A DNA stretch of 64,000 bases, from assembly GCA_022820925.1 (NCBI GenBank), contig JAJEEO010000006.1:1-64000 (forward strand). Direction: 5' to 3'. Both the position numbers and the translations under genes were made by a program. The notes beneath the pieces were generated by a model. It made no database searches. It saw only the letters and a list, made by a program, of their open reading frames with translations, and was not told where the DNA came from. Shown in pieces: positions 35,471 through 42,535 of this stretch. This stretch comes from Acidimicrobiia bacterium. GTDB lineage: Bacteria; Actinomycetota; Acidimicrobiia; Acidimicrobiales; Poriferisodalaceae. Each line of letters opens with the position of its first letter. Position 1 is the first letter of the stretch.

Positions 35471-35803
35471 ATGGAGTGGATCGTGATGACTGCCCCGACC
35501 GTGGACGAGGCGCGAGACCGCGCGCTCGACGCGCTGTTCGTCACCGCTGAGGACGCAGACGTCGAAGTGCTGGCGACGCCGACGCGATCGCATTGGGGAC
35601 TCCGGCACCACCCCGCTCGGGTGCGGGTGCGGGTGCGCCCCACGGGTCCGCCGCCACGCGTGGGCGACGCTCGGCGCGATCGACGACAGCGCCGGCGATC
35701 CGGCGGGGGCAGCCGCAACGCGAAGCGACGCCAGAACGCCGGCCAGGGTCAGAACAGCAGCGGCAAGCGTTCCCGCCGCCGTTCCAGGTCAGGTTCTCGC
35801 TGA
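35471..35803 (+). CDS. Stand-alone Jag_N-domain protein with basic tail
   Basis: 110 aa. Residues 1-57 (EWIVMTAPTVDEARDRALDA, EDADVEVLATPTRSHWGLRH, PARVRVRVRP) match the Jag_N fold that normally precedes KH and R3H domains in the RNA-binding protein Jag/KhpB. The rest is Arg/Gly/Ser/Gln-rich (QRRRSGGGSRNAKRRQ), which could itself bind RNA. The KH-R3H part is not here but at 39244, beyond an intervening divergent P450/Rieske pair. So jag appears split, or an ancestral two-gene arrangement was invaded. It starts 38 bases after yidC. Confidence 0.7.
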   Translation: MEWIVMTAPTVDEARDRALDALFVTAEDADVEVLATPTRSHWGLRHHPARVRVRVRPTGPPPRVGDARRDRRQRRRSGGGSRNAKRRQNAGQGQNSSGKRSRRRSRSGSR

Positions 35804-35814
35804 TCCGTACCGGC

Positions 35815-37857
35815 TCAATTCGCCAGAGTGTGCCGCTGTTTCGCGATCTTGAGCTTGAACCGCTTGTTGGGCGACATCGACGGGAACGGGCTGATCTTCA
35901 GCTTGTAGTTCGACGGCGAGATCTCAAAGGTGAAGTAGTGCGCGAGCATCAGCACGCTCAGCAGCATCTGGAGCTCGACCATATGAGAGCCAAGGCAGCT
36001 ATGCGTGCCGAGACCGAATGGCGCGTATCCCGGTGTCCGGTGCTCGCCGCGTGAAGGCAAGTAGCGGTCAATATCGAAAGTGAACGGATCCGGGAAGACC
36101 TCGCTCATGTAGTGCGGTGCAGTCGTGGCGATGAATACCTTGGAGCCAACCGGCAGTTCATAGTCTTCGACAACACATGCGTGCATCACCGTACGGATCG
36201 ACATTGGCACCGTGGGCCAGAGCCGCAAGCACTCCATGATGAAACGTCGAGTGACGTCGATCCCCGAGGAACTCAGGTCTTCTGGCGATGGATCTCCGTC
36301 GGCAAACAGAGCGTCGGCTTCGGCCTGGATGCGCTCATACAAATGCGGTTGAGATACCATCGCATGCAAAATGAAGCTCAGCTCGTCTCCTGCATACATT
36401 CCCGCGAGTACCGGTGCCGAGAAAGTAAAGCTGAGATTTGACTCAGGCACGAAGATCGGATCGCTGGTGTGCAGGCTGAGTACGTCGTCGGCAAGATCGC
36501 GAGGGCAACCAGCCCTCTGTGCGGCCGTGTGAGATTCCAGCACGCGCTCGTACAGAACGTCGACAACTTTCTTCTTGCGCTTCATGCCCGGTGTATTGAG
36601 CATGAAATTCGGCAAGACGTTGACGACTTGGGTCATGAGCACCCGGGATTTATAGGCGATGAGGTCATCGATGACATCATCTGCCTCAATGCTCGCGAGG
36701 AACGGTGTGACCTGAGCGCCGGAGAAGCTACGACACATCGATACGGCGCCAAATGTGTCCCCCACATTCCACTTGCTGATGTGTGTTCGAGCGTGCTGAT
36801 ATACCGTCTCAATCTGCTGCTCGAAACGCGCTCGACCGTAGCCAGCACGCAGCGATTTGCGCATGCGGAAATGATCCGCACCATCCAGCGCTGGCAACAA
36901 CCCGGAGGCGTGATACGCAGTTTCGAGACCTCGGAGATAATCGCTCGACCTGAGGTGCATGCGACCATGACGGTGAACCCAGCGATTGACGCGAGGGCCT
37001 GATAGGAACGTGATCTCCTGCCCGGAGAAGAGAGGATTGAGTCTGAAGACAGGACCGAGTTCTTCGGTCATTTGCGCATAGACGGCAGGAATGTTCCCCC
37101 GAAGGAAGTGACGGTTGAGCAGCAGCTTGTTCAGTGGCAACTTCGGTATCGACTTCGTCAGCGCAGAGCTTCTGAGCAGCGACGCCACCAAGTTGTGCGC
37201 GACGGCATCCGCGATGGCCCTGCCGATGAGGTCCATCTGGCAGATGAGCTGAACTCGCTCCTCCGCCTCGTCGTCAAGCTCGAAGATGAAGCGCAGGACA
37301 TCGCAGGTGTGGGCGAGACCGATGATGATGACGTCTCGCGGGCTGGGAATCTCGCCCAGCAAGATTGATCTGCCAATGCGCGTCTTGATGAAGTGGGCCG
37401 CCGAGCCGTCGTCATCGCCGGCGAAGAAATCGCTGTGCCGGGCCGCTGCTGTCAGGCTCCAGAAGTCACCGTCGTGATGCCCGAGGATGCCGACCCTGAC
37501 CAGCTGCTCCAATGCCAAGTCGAGCATCATCTCGGCACGCGGCGCGAGACGCTCCACCCAGTACTGGGCACTGCGCTGATCGGGCTCGTTGGAGATCTGC
37601 TGGAGGGCGAGGTCCAAGATCGGCTTGCCGGTCGGCGTCTTGTCCAGCAGGATCAGCGACTCCATGTCGGTGTCGATGCGCGCCTGCAGCGAGAGCTCAG
37701 CCAACGCCGCACCGGCCATGGCGCAGTTCAAGTGCCAACCGGGAACCTGATGGAAGTACCCGCTCTCCTCGCTGAGCAGCACCAGGATGAGTTCCTCGGT
37801 CAGGTCGAGCGGTTGCGAAACTGCGACTTTCGTCGATGCCGTCGATGCAATAGTCAA
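35815..37857 (-). CDS. GPP34 (GOLPH3-like)-cytochrome P450 fusion
   Basis: 680 aa from TTG 37857 with AGGAG just upstream. Residues about 15-235 resemble a GPP34/GOLPH3 phosphoprotein domain: LDLTEELILVLLSEESGYF, MAGAALAELSLQARIDTD, TPTGKPILDLALQQI and WVERLAPRAEMMLDLALEQL. Residues about 240-680 are a cytochrome P450: WxxxR-type region near DHFRMRKSLRAG, I-helix MYAGDELSF, ExxR in MECLRLWP, and heme Cys621 in FGLGTHSCLGSHMVE. P450s oxidise hydrophobic substrates; the GPP34 part would anchor to membrane lipids. GC content looks lower than in flanking genes. It stands divergently 167 bases from the Rieske oxygenase gene. The substrate is unknown; steroid is an inference. Confidence 0.85.
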   Translation of the reverse strand: MTIASTASTKVAVSQPLDLTEELILVLLSEESGYFHQVPGWHLNCAMAGAALAELSLQARIDTDMESLILLDKTPTGKPILDLALQQISNEPDQRSAQYWVERLAPRAEMMLDLALEQLVRVGILGHHDGDFWSLTAAARHSDFFAGDDDGSAAHFIKTRIGRSILLGEIPSPRDVIIIGLAHTCDVLRFIFELDDEAEERVQLICQMDLIGRAIADAVAHNLVASLLRSSALTKSIPKLPLNKLLLNRHFLRGNIPAVYAQMTEELGPVFRLNPLFSGQEITFLSGPRVNRWVHRHGRMHLRSSDYLRGLETAYHASGLLPALDGADHFRMRKSLRAGYGRARFEQQIETVYQHARTHISKWNVGDTFGAVSMCRSFSGAQVTPFLASIEADDVIDDLIAYKSRVLMTQVVNVLPNFMLNTPGMKRKKKVVDVLYERVLESHTAAQRAGCPRDLADDVLSLHTSDPIFVPESNLSFTFSAPVLAGMYAGDELSFILHAMVSQPHLYERIQAEADALFADGDPSPEDLSSSGIDVTRRFIMECLRLWPTVPMSIRTVMHACVVEDYELPVGSKVFIATTAPHYMSEVFPDPFTFDIDRYLPSRGEHRTPGYAPFGLGTHSCLGSHMVELQMLLSVLMLAHYFTFEISPSNYKLKISPFPSMSPNKRFKLKIAKQRHTLAN

Positions 37858-38023
37858 GTGACGCTCCTGATCACGTCGGGCGCGGTAGACAGCCCGGCGT
37901 CCGGGAAGATCGTCCCAAGTGTACGGATACTTGAGGGTGAGGGGTGCAGCACCAGCACCTTTCGGTGACGCTGAGTATCCCGTCTAGCCTGCCGCCATTG
38001 CTTCGGATGGAGAGCGCGCCTCG
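37858..38023. promoter_or_regulatory. Divergent promoter with inverted repeat
   Basis: Between the P450-fusion and Rieske genes, CAAGT-N8-ACTTG occupies 37916-37933 and could be an operator for a TetR-like repressor. TAGCCT at 37985-37990 may be a -10 box for the Rieske gene. No regulator gene is adjacent. Read by eye only. Confidence 0.4.
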
Positions 38024-39076
38024 ATGATCGCCCGACCCCAGCAGTATACGAACGTTAGTTCGCTTCCGCCATTCCCGGAAGGCTGGTACTTCGTCGCGAC
38101 ACTCGAAGCTGTCCAGAAGGCGGGGTTGATTCAACGGACCTGGATGGGTGATGAGATCGTCATCTGGTCGGATGCGGCCGGCCAGATCTGCATTGCGAGA
38201 TCGATATGTCCCCACCTGGGCTCCGATCTTGGACCTGAAGCCGGGGGGAAGATCGTCGGCGGGCGACTCGTCTGTCCCTTTCACGGATTCGAGTTCGAGG
38301 CCAGCGGTCAGTGCGTGGCCACGCCATTTGGAGCACCGGCCCGTTCCGCGAAGCTGGACCTCTTCGAAGTGCGTGAGGTCGAAGGCCTGATCTTTGGTTG
38401 GTGGGGCCTCGGGGGACGACCTTCGCAGTGGCAGTTGCCTGATGTCCCTGGAACCGGCGACGACTGGACCGATTTGCAGATCAGGACGATCCGCTTTGCG
38501 GGTCACCCGCAGGAGACCAGCGAGAATTCGGTGGACATCGCGCATCTGAGCTTTATCCACGGCTACCACAACGTCGCCAACGAAGCGCCGGTGTTGATTG
38601 ACGGGCCGCGGCTTGAGAGCCGATTCGGTTTCTCGACAACCCGGAAGATTGCCAAGTTCGCCAAGCTCACCCTGCATGTATCGGCTACTGCCCACGTTGT
38701 GGGACTGGGCTACTCGTTCGTCGAGTTCCAGGAGCGTTCGATCGGCATTGATGCCCGGTTGTGGGTGTTAGCGACGCCAGTCGACGGCACGCTGATCGAT
38801 CTGTCGATCGTGTCGAGGATGCGCGCGTTGCACGCACCCAAGCGCCCGATCGCTGGCCTGAGCTTCTTGCCGCGACGGATGCGAGCGCCCATCATCAACA
38901 AGTTCATAGCGGATCTCCAGATCCGAGACGTTCAGCAGGATGAGATCATCTGGAGTCGCAAGCACTACGTGCCGCGCCCCCGGCTCGTGCACACGGACGG
39001 TGAAATCCTGAAGTACCGGGCGTACTGCACCCAGTTCTACGCTGATGAGCCTCGATGCGAGTCGTCGCGACCCTGA
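38024..39076 (+). CDS. Rieske non-heme iron oxygenase (cholesterol-desaturase/KshA-like)
   Basis: 350 aa from ATG 38024. The Rieske 2Fe-2S ligands are C62, H64, C84 and H87 (SICPHLGSDLG ... CPFHGFEF). The mononuclear iron triad is D171, H174, H179 in ENSVDIAHLSFIHGYH. This N-x-x-D-x-x-H-x4-H spacing and the single-component length resemble DAF-36/Neverland cholesterol 7-desaturases and KshA ketosteroid hydroxylases. No ferredoxin or reductase gene is nearby. It oxidises or desaturates a hydrophobic substrate, plausibly a sterol. It is paired divergently with the P450 fusion and shares its lower GC. The exact substrate is an inference. Confidence 0.82.
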   Translation: MIARPQQYTNVSSLPPFPEGWYFVATLEAVQKAGLIQRTWMGDEIVIWSDAAGQICIARSICPHLGSDLGPEAGGKIVGGRLVCPFHGFEFEASGQCVATPFGAPARSAKLDLFEVREVEGLIFGWWGLGGRPSQWQLPDVPGTGDDWTDLQIRTIRFAGHPQETSENSVDIAHLSFIHGYHNVANEAPVLIDGPRLESRFGFSTTRKIAKFAKLTLHVSATAHVVGLGYSFVEFQERSIGIDARLWVLATPVDGTLIDLSIVSRMRALHAPKRPIAGLSFLPRRMRAPIINKFIADLQIRDVQQDEIIWSRKHYVPRPRLVHTDGEILKYRAYCTQFYADEPRCESSRP

Positions 39077-39131
39077 ACGCCGCATCCCGTCGCAATGAAC
39101 GTCAGGAATCCCAGGGGTTACGCGGTCGCAG

Positions 39132-39143
39132 ACCCGTAGGCTG
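39132..39143 (+). promoter_or_regulatory. Putative promoter element before the KH-R3H gene
   Basis: ACCCGTAGGCTG here is identical to 33366-33377 before rpmH. The TAGGCT (39137-39142) would act as -10. The site lies in the 167-base gap after the Rieske gene and would let the KH-R3H gene be transcribed on its own. Confidence 0.35.
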
Positions 39144-39243
39144 AGCCGCGCTCACGACGTGCGAGCAATGTGACATCGGCACGTGTGGGCAGCTTCCGTG
39201 CGGCGGGCCACTGCCTATGCGAGCCCGATCAGAGGTGACGAAG

Positions 39244-39732
39244 ATGACAGGTGAGACAACGACAGCCGAACAGCAGGCCATGGTGCAGGAGTTCTTGGAT
39301 GGCTTAGTGCAGGCCTTCGGCATCGAAGCGACGGCGGTACCTGTCGCCGCAGATGACGACAGCTTCGAGATCAATCTTGAAGGCGCCAACGAGTCCCTGG
39401 GATTGCTGATCGGTCCGCGCGGCCGTCATGTGGTGGCCCTTCAGGAAGTCGCCAAGACCATGCTGCAGCGCCGGCTTCCAGGAGTGCGCCGCGCCCGCGT
39501 CCGGGTCGACGTGGGCGGCTACCGGCAACGACGCCGGGAGGCACTCGAGGCATACGTTCGTGAGCTTGCCCAGGCCGTGGTGGACCGGGGGACCGAACGA
39601 GGGCTTGAACCGATGAACGCAGCGGACCGCAAGGTTGTGCACGACACCGTCAACGAAATCTCGGGCGTTGACACCATTTCGGTCGGTGACGAGCCGCGAC
39701 GCCGGGTGGTGCTCGTGCCGTCGAAGTCATAA
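39244..39732 (+). CDS. jag: KH-R3H RNA-binding protein (Jag/KhpB C-terminal part)
   Basis: 162 aa from ATG 39244 with AGAGGTGA upstream. The KH domain has LGLLIGPRGRHVVALQEVAK (GxxG loop GPRG) and the R3H domain has LEPMNAADRKVVHDTVNEIS, ending DEPRRRVVLVPSKS. It binds RNA and influences cell-wall and membrane functions in other bacteria. Actinobacterial homologues such as Rv3920c are similarly short, without Jag_N, so this can stand alone. However, a Jag_N-only gene is at 35471, and the order yidC-Jag_N-insert-KH-R3H suggests separation of the two. Confidence 0.9.
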   Translation: MTGETTTAEQQAMVQEFLDGLVQAFGIEATAVPVAADDDSFEINLEGANESLGLLIGPRGRHVVALQEVAKTMLQRRLPGVRRARVRVDVGGYRQRRREALEAYVRELAQAVVDRGTERGLEPMNAADRKVVHDTVNEISGVDTISVGDEPRRRVVLVPSKS

Positions 39733-39808
39733 CGGGCACATTTCCGGCTCGCGTGGCCGGGCCCAGGCGGCCCGTATCGACAGCAACGGACGGCACCGGG
39801 CAGCTCGT

Positions 39809-40441
39809 TCAGAAGATGGGCCGCTTGCGGATCTGCTTCCAAGCTCGCGGGTAGGTGTCGAGGTGTGACGGCTGGCGGATCAGCACCGCAAAGGCAGGCT
39901 CCCCCCCGCTCAGACCGCTGAAATCCCAGCCGAGCTGGGCCAACCCGTCGGCCGGCCAGCGCTCGAGCGCGTCACACCCTGTCAGATGCGGCGGTTCGCT
40001 GACCACCAACCGGCCGTCGGGTCTCACCAGGCCGCTGCTGCACTCAGCAACTGCCGCCGGCGGGCCGAACGCTCGGCTGACGACACCGTCGTACCCATGT
40101 CGATGCTCGGGTTCGTGTGCGAGCTGGGCGGCATCCCCGCTGGCGATCTGGACCCTGTCGCTGATCCCGAGGCGCCGAATCGCGTCCCTCAAGAACTCCG
40201 TTCGGCGCTCAGATCGATCCAGCAAAGCGAACTCGACGTCCGGTCGATCGAGGGCCATGACGAGCCCCGGCACTCCCCCGCCGCTGCCGAGATCGCACCA
40301 GCGTTCGCCCGGTTCAGGACGGGCTGCTCTGCAATGGGCCCGCGCGTGCTCGATATGAGCCTGCAATTCGCCCGTTCCGAGGTAACCGAGCCGCTGACCC
40401 CGCGCGAGCTGATCCAGGAGGAGTTCGGGGGCCGGATCCAT
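39809..40441 (-). CDS. rsmG: 16S rRNA (guanine527-N7)-methyltransferase RsmG
   Basis: 210 aa from ATG 40441 (GGTGA eight bases upstream; GTG 40453 also in frame). Conserved residues: WCDLGSGGGVPGLVMALD for SAM binding, LLDRSERRTEFLRDAI and VVSRAFGPPAAV. It methylates G527 of 16S rRNA. In nearly all relatives rsmG is co-directional with jag and parA; here it is inverted between them. Its start faces the parS site and parA. It is shorter at the N-terminus than typical RsmG, lacking the W..R....S block. Confidence 0.88.
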   Translation of the reverse strand: MDPAPELLLDQLARGQRLGYLGTGELQAHIEHARAHCRAARPEPGERWCDLGSGGGVPGLVMALDRPDVEFALLDRSERRTEFLRDAIRRLGISDRVQIASGDAAQLAHEPEHRHGYDGVVSRAFGPPAAVAECSSGLVRPDGRLVVSEPPHLTGCDALERWPADGLAQLGWDFSGLSGGEPAFAVLIRQPSHLDTYPRAWKQIRKRPIF

Positions 40442-40464
40442 GGCGAGAATCACCGTAGTCCAGA

Positions 40465-40480
40465 CGTTTCACGTGAAACA
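40465..40480. promoter_or_regulatory. parS: parS centromere-like site
   Basis: cGTTTCACGTGAAACA matches the 16-base bacterial parS consensus TGTTTCACGTGAAACA in 15 of 16 positions, with a perfect 14-base palindrome at its core (40466-40479). It lies between rsmG and parA, 89 bases before parA. ParB binds and spreads from this site to condense and segregate the origin. No second copy was seen in the window. Confidence 0.95.
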
Positions 40481-40528
40481 TTGGATGTCGGGACCCCGTC
40501 GCCCGTACGGCGACGGCGTACGCTCGGA

Positions 40529-40560
40529 GGCGAAGCAGTGGCCCGAGCGGCCCGTGAGCG
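40529..40560 (-). repeat. Dispersed intergenic repeat, copy E (core only, inverted)
   Basis: The minus strand reads the repeat core, CGCTCACGGGCCGCTCGGGC followed by CACTGCTTCGCC, one base different from the other copies. Flanks diverge. It sits just before parA, close to parS. Confidence 0.7.
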
Positions 40561-40568
40561 GAGACAGA

Positions 40569-41438
40569 ATGGGCCGGATCATTGCGGTGACGAACCAGAA
40601 AGGCGGCGTCGGTAAGACGACGACGGCCGTCAACCTGTGTGCATCGCTCGCGGAGGCCGGTCAGCGGACCCTCCTCGTCGACATGGATCCGCAAGGAAAC
40701 GCTGCGACTGGCGCCGGCATCAACCCGCGTGTGCTGGATCTCTCGATGTACCAGGTCCTGCTGGGGGCTGCCGATCTGCAGGACTGCATCCAACCGACCG
40801 AGATCGAGAATTTCGCCGTCGCGCCCGCGCGGCTGGAGATGTCTGGAGCCGAAATCGAACTCGTATCTGCCTTCAGCCGTGAGTTGAAACTCCGTCATGC
40901 ATTGCAACCGCTGATCGACGACTACGACTACATCTTCATTGATTGTCCCCCATCGCTCGGTCTGCTGACGGTGAACGCCCTGAGCGCTGCCACCGAGATC
41001 CTTGTGCCCGTCCAGTGCGAGTACTACGCGCTCGAAGGACTCGGCCAGCTGCTGCACAACGTCGACATGGTGCGCGAAGGGCTCAACCCAGCCCTTGTCA
41101 TCAGCGCGATCGTGATGGTCATGTACGACGCTCGGACCCGGCTCGCGGCCGAAGTGGTCCGAGATGTACGTCAACACTTCGGAGACCGGGTCTGCAGGGT
41201 TGTCATACCTCGGTCAGTACGCCTGTCGGAAGCGCCGAGCGTCGGACAACCCGTGACTGTCTACGCACCGTCGAGTCGCGGCACCGTTGCATACAGAGAA
41301 CTCGCCCGGGAAATTCATGAGCGCGGGGATCCGCACCATGGCGTCGTCGATCGTTCCGCCGCCGTCCAGACCGATGGTGCTGATGACGCCCACATCACCG
41401 AGGAGCGTTACGAGATAGTCGAAGGAGCGTCCACATGA
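40569..41438 (+). CDS. parA: Chromosome partitioning ATPase ParA
   Basis: 289 aa from ATG 40569 (CGGAGA upstream). Deviant Walker A: KGGVGKTTTAVNLCASLA. Also DMDPQGNAATGAG, DYIFIDCPPSLGLLTVNALS and VIPRSVRLSEAPSVGQPV. ParA forms a nucleoid gradient that moves the ParB-parS complex. It overlaps parB by four bases (41435-41438). The frame extends to 40440 through parS and repeat copy E; that extension is not expected to be coding. Confidence 0.96.
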   Translation: MGRIIAVTNQKGGVGKTTTAVNLCASLAEAGQRTLLVDMDPQGNAATGAGINPRVLDLSMYQVLLGAADLQDCIQPTEIENFAVAPARLEMSGAEIELVSAFSRELKLRHALQPLIDDYDYIFIDCPPSLGLLTVNALSAATEILVPVQCEYYALEGLGQLLHNVDMVREGLNPALVISAIVMVMYDARTRLAAEVVRDVRQHFGDRVCRVVIPRSVRLSEAPSVGQPVTVYAPSSRGTVAYRELAREIHERGDPHHGVVDRSAAVQTDGADDAHITEERYEIVEGAST

Positions 41439-42340
41439 ACCCCCAGCGGGGTCTTGGACGCGGGCTCGGCGCCCTGATCCCGACTGGCCAGTCGGCCTAC
41501 CGCGAGGTCCCGCTCAGCGCCGTCGAAGTCAACCCCTTGCAACCCCGGCAGCACTTCGATGCAGCGTCGCTCGACTCGCTTGCCGACTCGATCCGCCAGA
41601 TCGGCGTCCTGCAGCCCATCGTGGTGCGTGAGACCGGCATCGTCGGGCGTTACGAGATCATCGCCGGGGAACGTCGCTGGCGGGCAGGCCAGATTGCCGG
41701 CCTCGACACCATCCCGGCGGTCGTGCGCGCTGCCGATGACGAATCGAGCCTGACACACGCCTTGATCGAGAATGTCCACCGGGCGGATCTCAATCCCTTG
41801 GAAGAGGCTGCCGCGTACCGGCAGCTCATCGACGACTTCGGTGCCACACACTCCGAGCTCGGACGTCGGATGGGACGCAGCCGAGCAGCAATCACCAACG
41901 CGCTGCGGCTCCTGTCACTGCCCGTCACCGTGCAGCGCTATCTGCTGGATGGCGAACTCTCGGCCGGTCACGCCCGCGCGCTCCTCGGCTGCGAGGATCC
42001 TGTCGAGATCGAGTTGCTTGCCGAGCGCATCGTGGACGAGGGCTGGTCGGTCCGTGCGGTCGAGGACGCTGTCCGGTCCTTGGGTACCGCACCTGGGGCT
42101 GACGACCAGCCGGCCTCGAGCGATGATCGGGACGCAGGCCCCGCTCCTGCTCCCGAAGCAGATCGCCCGGCCGCGGTCTTGGAGGTAGAGGCGGCATTGT
42201 CGGCCGCCTTGGCGACCTCAGTGGAAGTTCAGATGGCGAGCCGTGGGGGACACATCGTCATCAGATTCGCCGATTTGGCAGACCTGTCGCGGCTCTTCGA
42301 CACCATGACAGCCAACCTTCAAGAATCAGACGAAGGTTGA
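41435..42340 (+). CDS. parB: Chromosome partitioning protein ParB
   Basis: 301 aa CTP-dependent DNA clamp. N-terminal MNPQRGLGRGLGALIP, then VNPLQPRQHFDAASLDSLAD, the CTPase-site block IIAGERRWRAGQIAG, and ENVHRADLNPLEEAAAYRQL. The helix-turn-helix that reads parS is ELGRRMGRSRAAITNALRLL. An acidic linker and a C-terminal dimerisation helix follow. Translationally coupled to parA; convergent with the cwlM-like gene. Confidence 0.96.
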   Translation: MNPQRGLGRGLGALIPTGQSAYREVPLSAVEVNPLQPRQHFDAASLDSLADSIRQIGVLQPIVVRETGIVGRYEIIAGERRWRAGQIAGLDTIPAVVRAADDESSLTHALIENVHRADLNPLEEAAAYRQLIDDFGATHSELGRRMGRSRAAITNALRLLSLPVTVQRYLLDGELSAGHARALLGCEDPVEIELLAERIVDEGWSVRAVEDAVRSLGTAPGADDQPASSDDRDAGPAPAPEADRPAAVLEVEAALSAALATSVEVQMASRGGHIVIRFADLADLSRLFDTMTANLQESDEG

Positions 42341-42411
42341 CGGCATCATTCGCGCGCGTTGAATCTCTGGCGCGGATTCGCCAGAAAGCCCGGATTCACA
42401 GCCTCAATCTG

Positions 42412-42441
42412 AACTTGTTGTCCACTTCCTGTGGACAAGTT
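42412..42441. promoter_or_regulatory. Inverted DnaA-box pair / hairpin between parB and cwlM-like
   Basis: TTGTCCACT (42418-42426, plus) and TTGTCCACA (minus strand, 42438-42430) face each other around TCC. The arms GTCCAC/GTGGAC and AACTT/AAGTT make a hairpin usable as a bidirectional terminator between the convergent genes. It also is a pair of DnaA boxes about 11 kb from oriC. The rest of the 195-base gap shows nothing else. Confidence 0.5.
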
Positions 42442-42535
42442 GGGGAGAACGAGAAGCGAGTTCGCCGTCGCACGCGACACAGTGAGATGGCGAACTCGCA
42501 ACAGGGATCACGTAGACGGGGTGACGCAGCGGAGA

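Noticed and set aside
35804-39243. Insertion sequence or transposase carrying the P450/Rieske pair
   Set aside because: No transposase, terminal inverted repeats or clear target-site duplication was seen at either edge.
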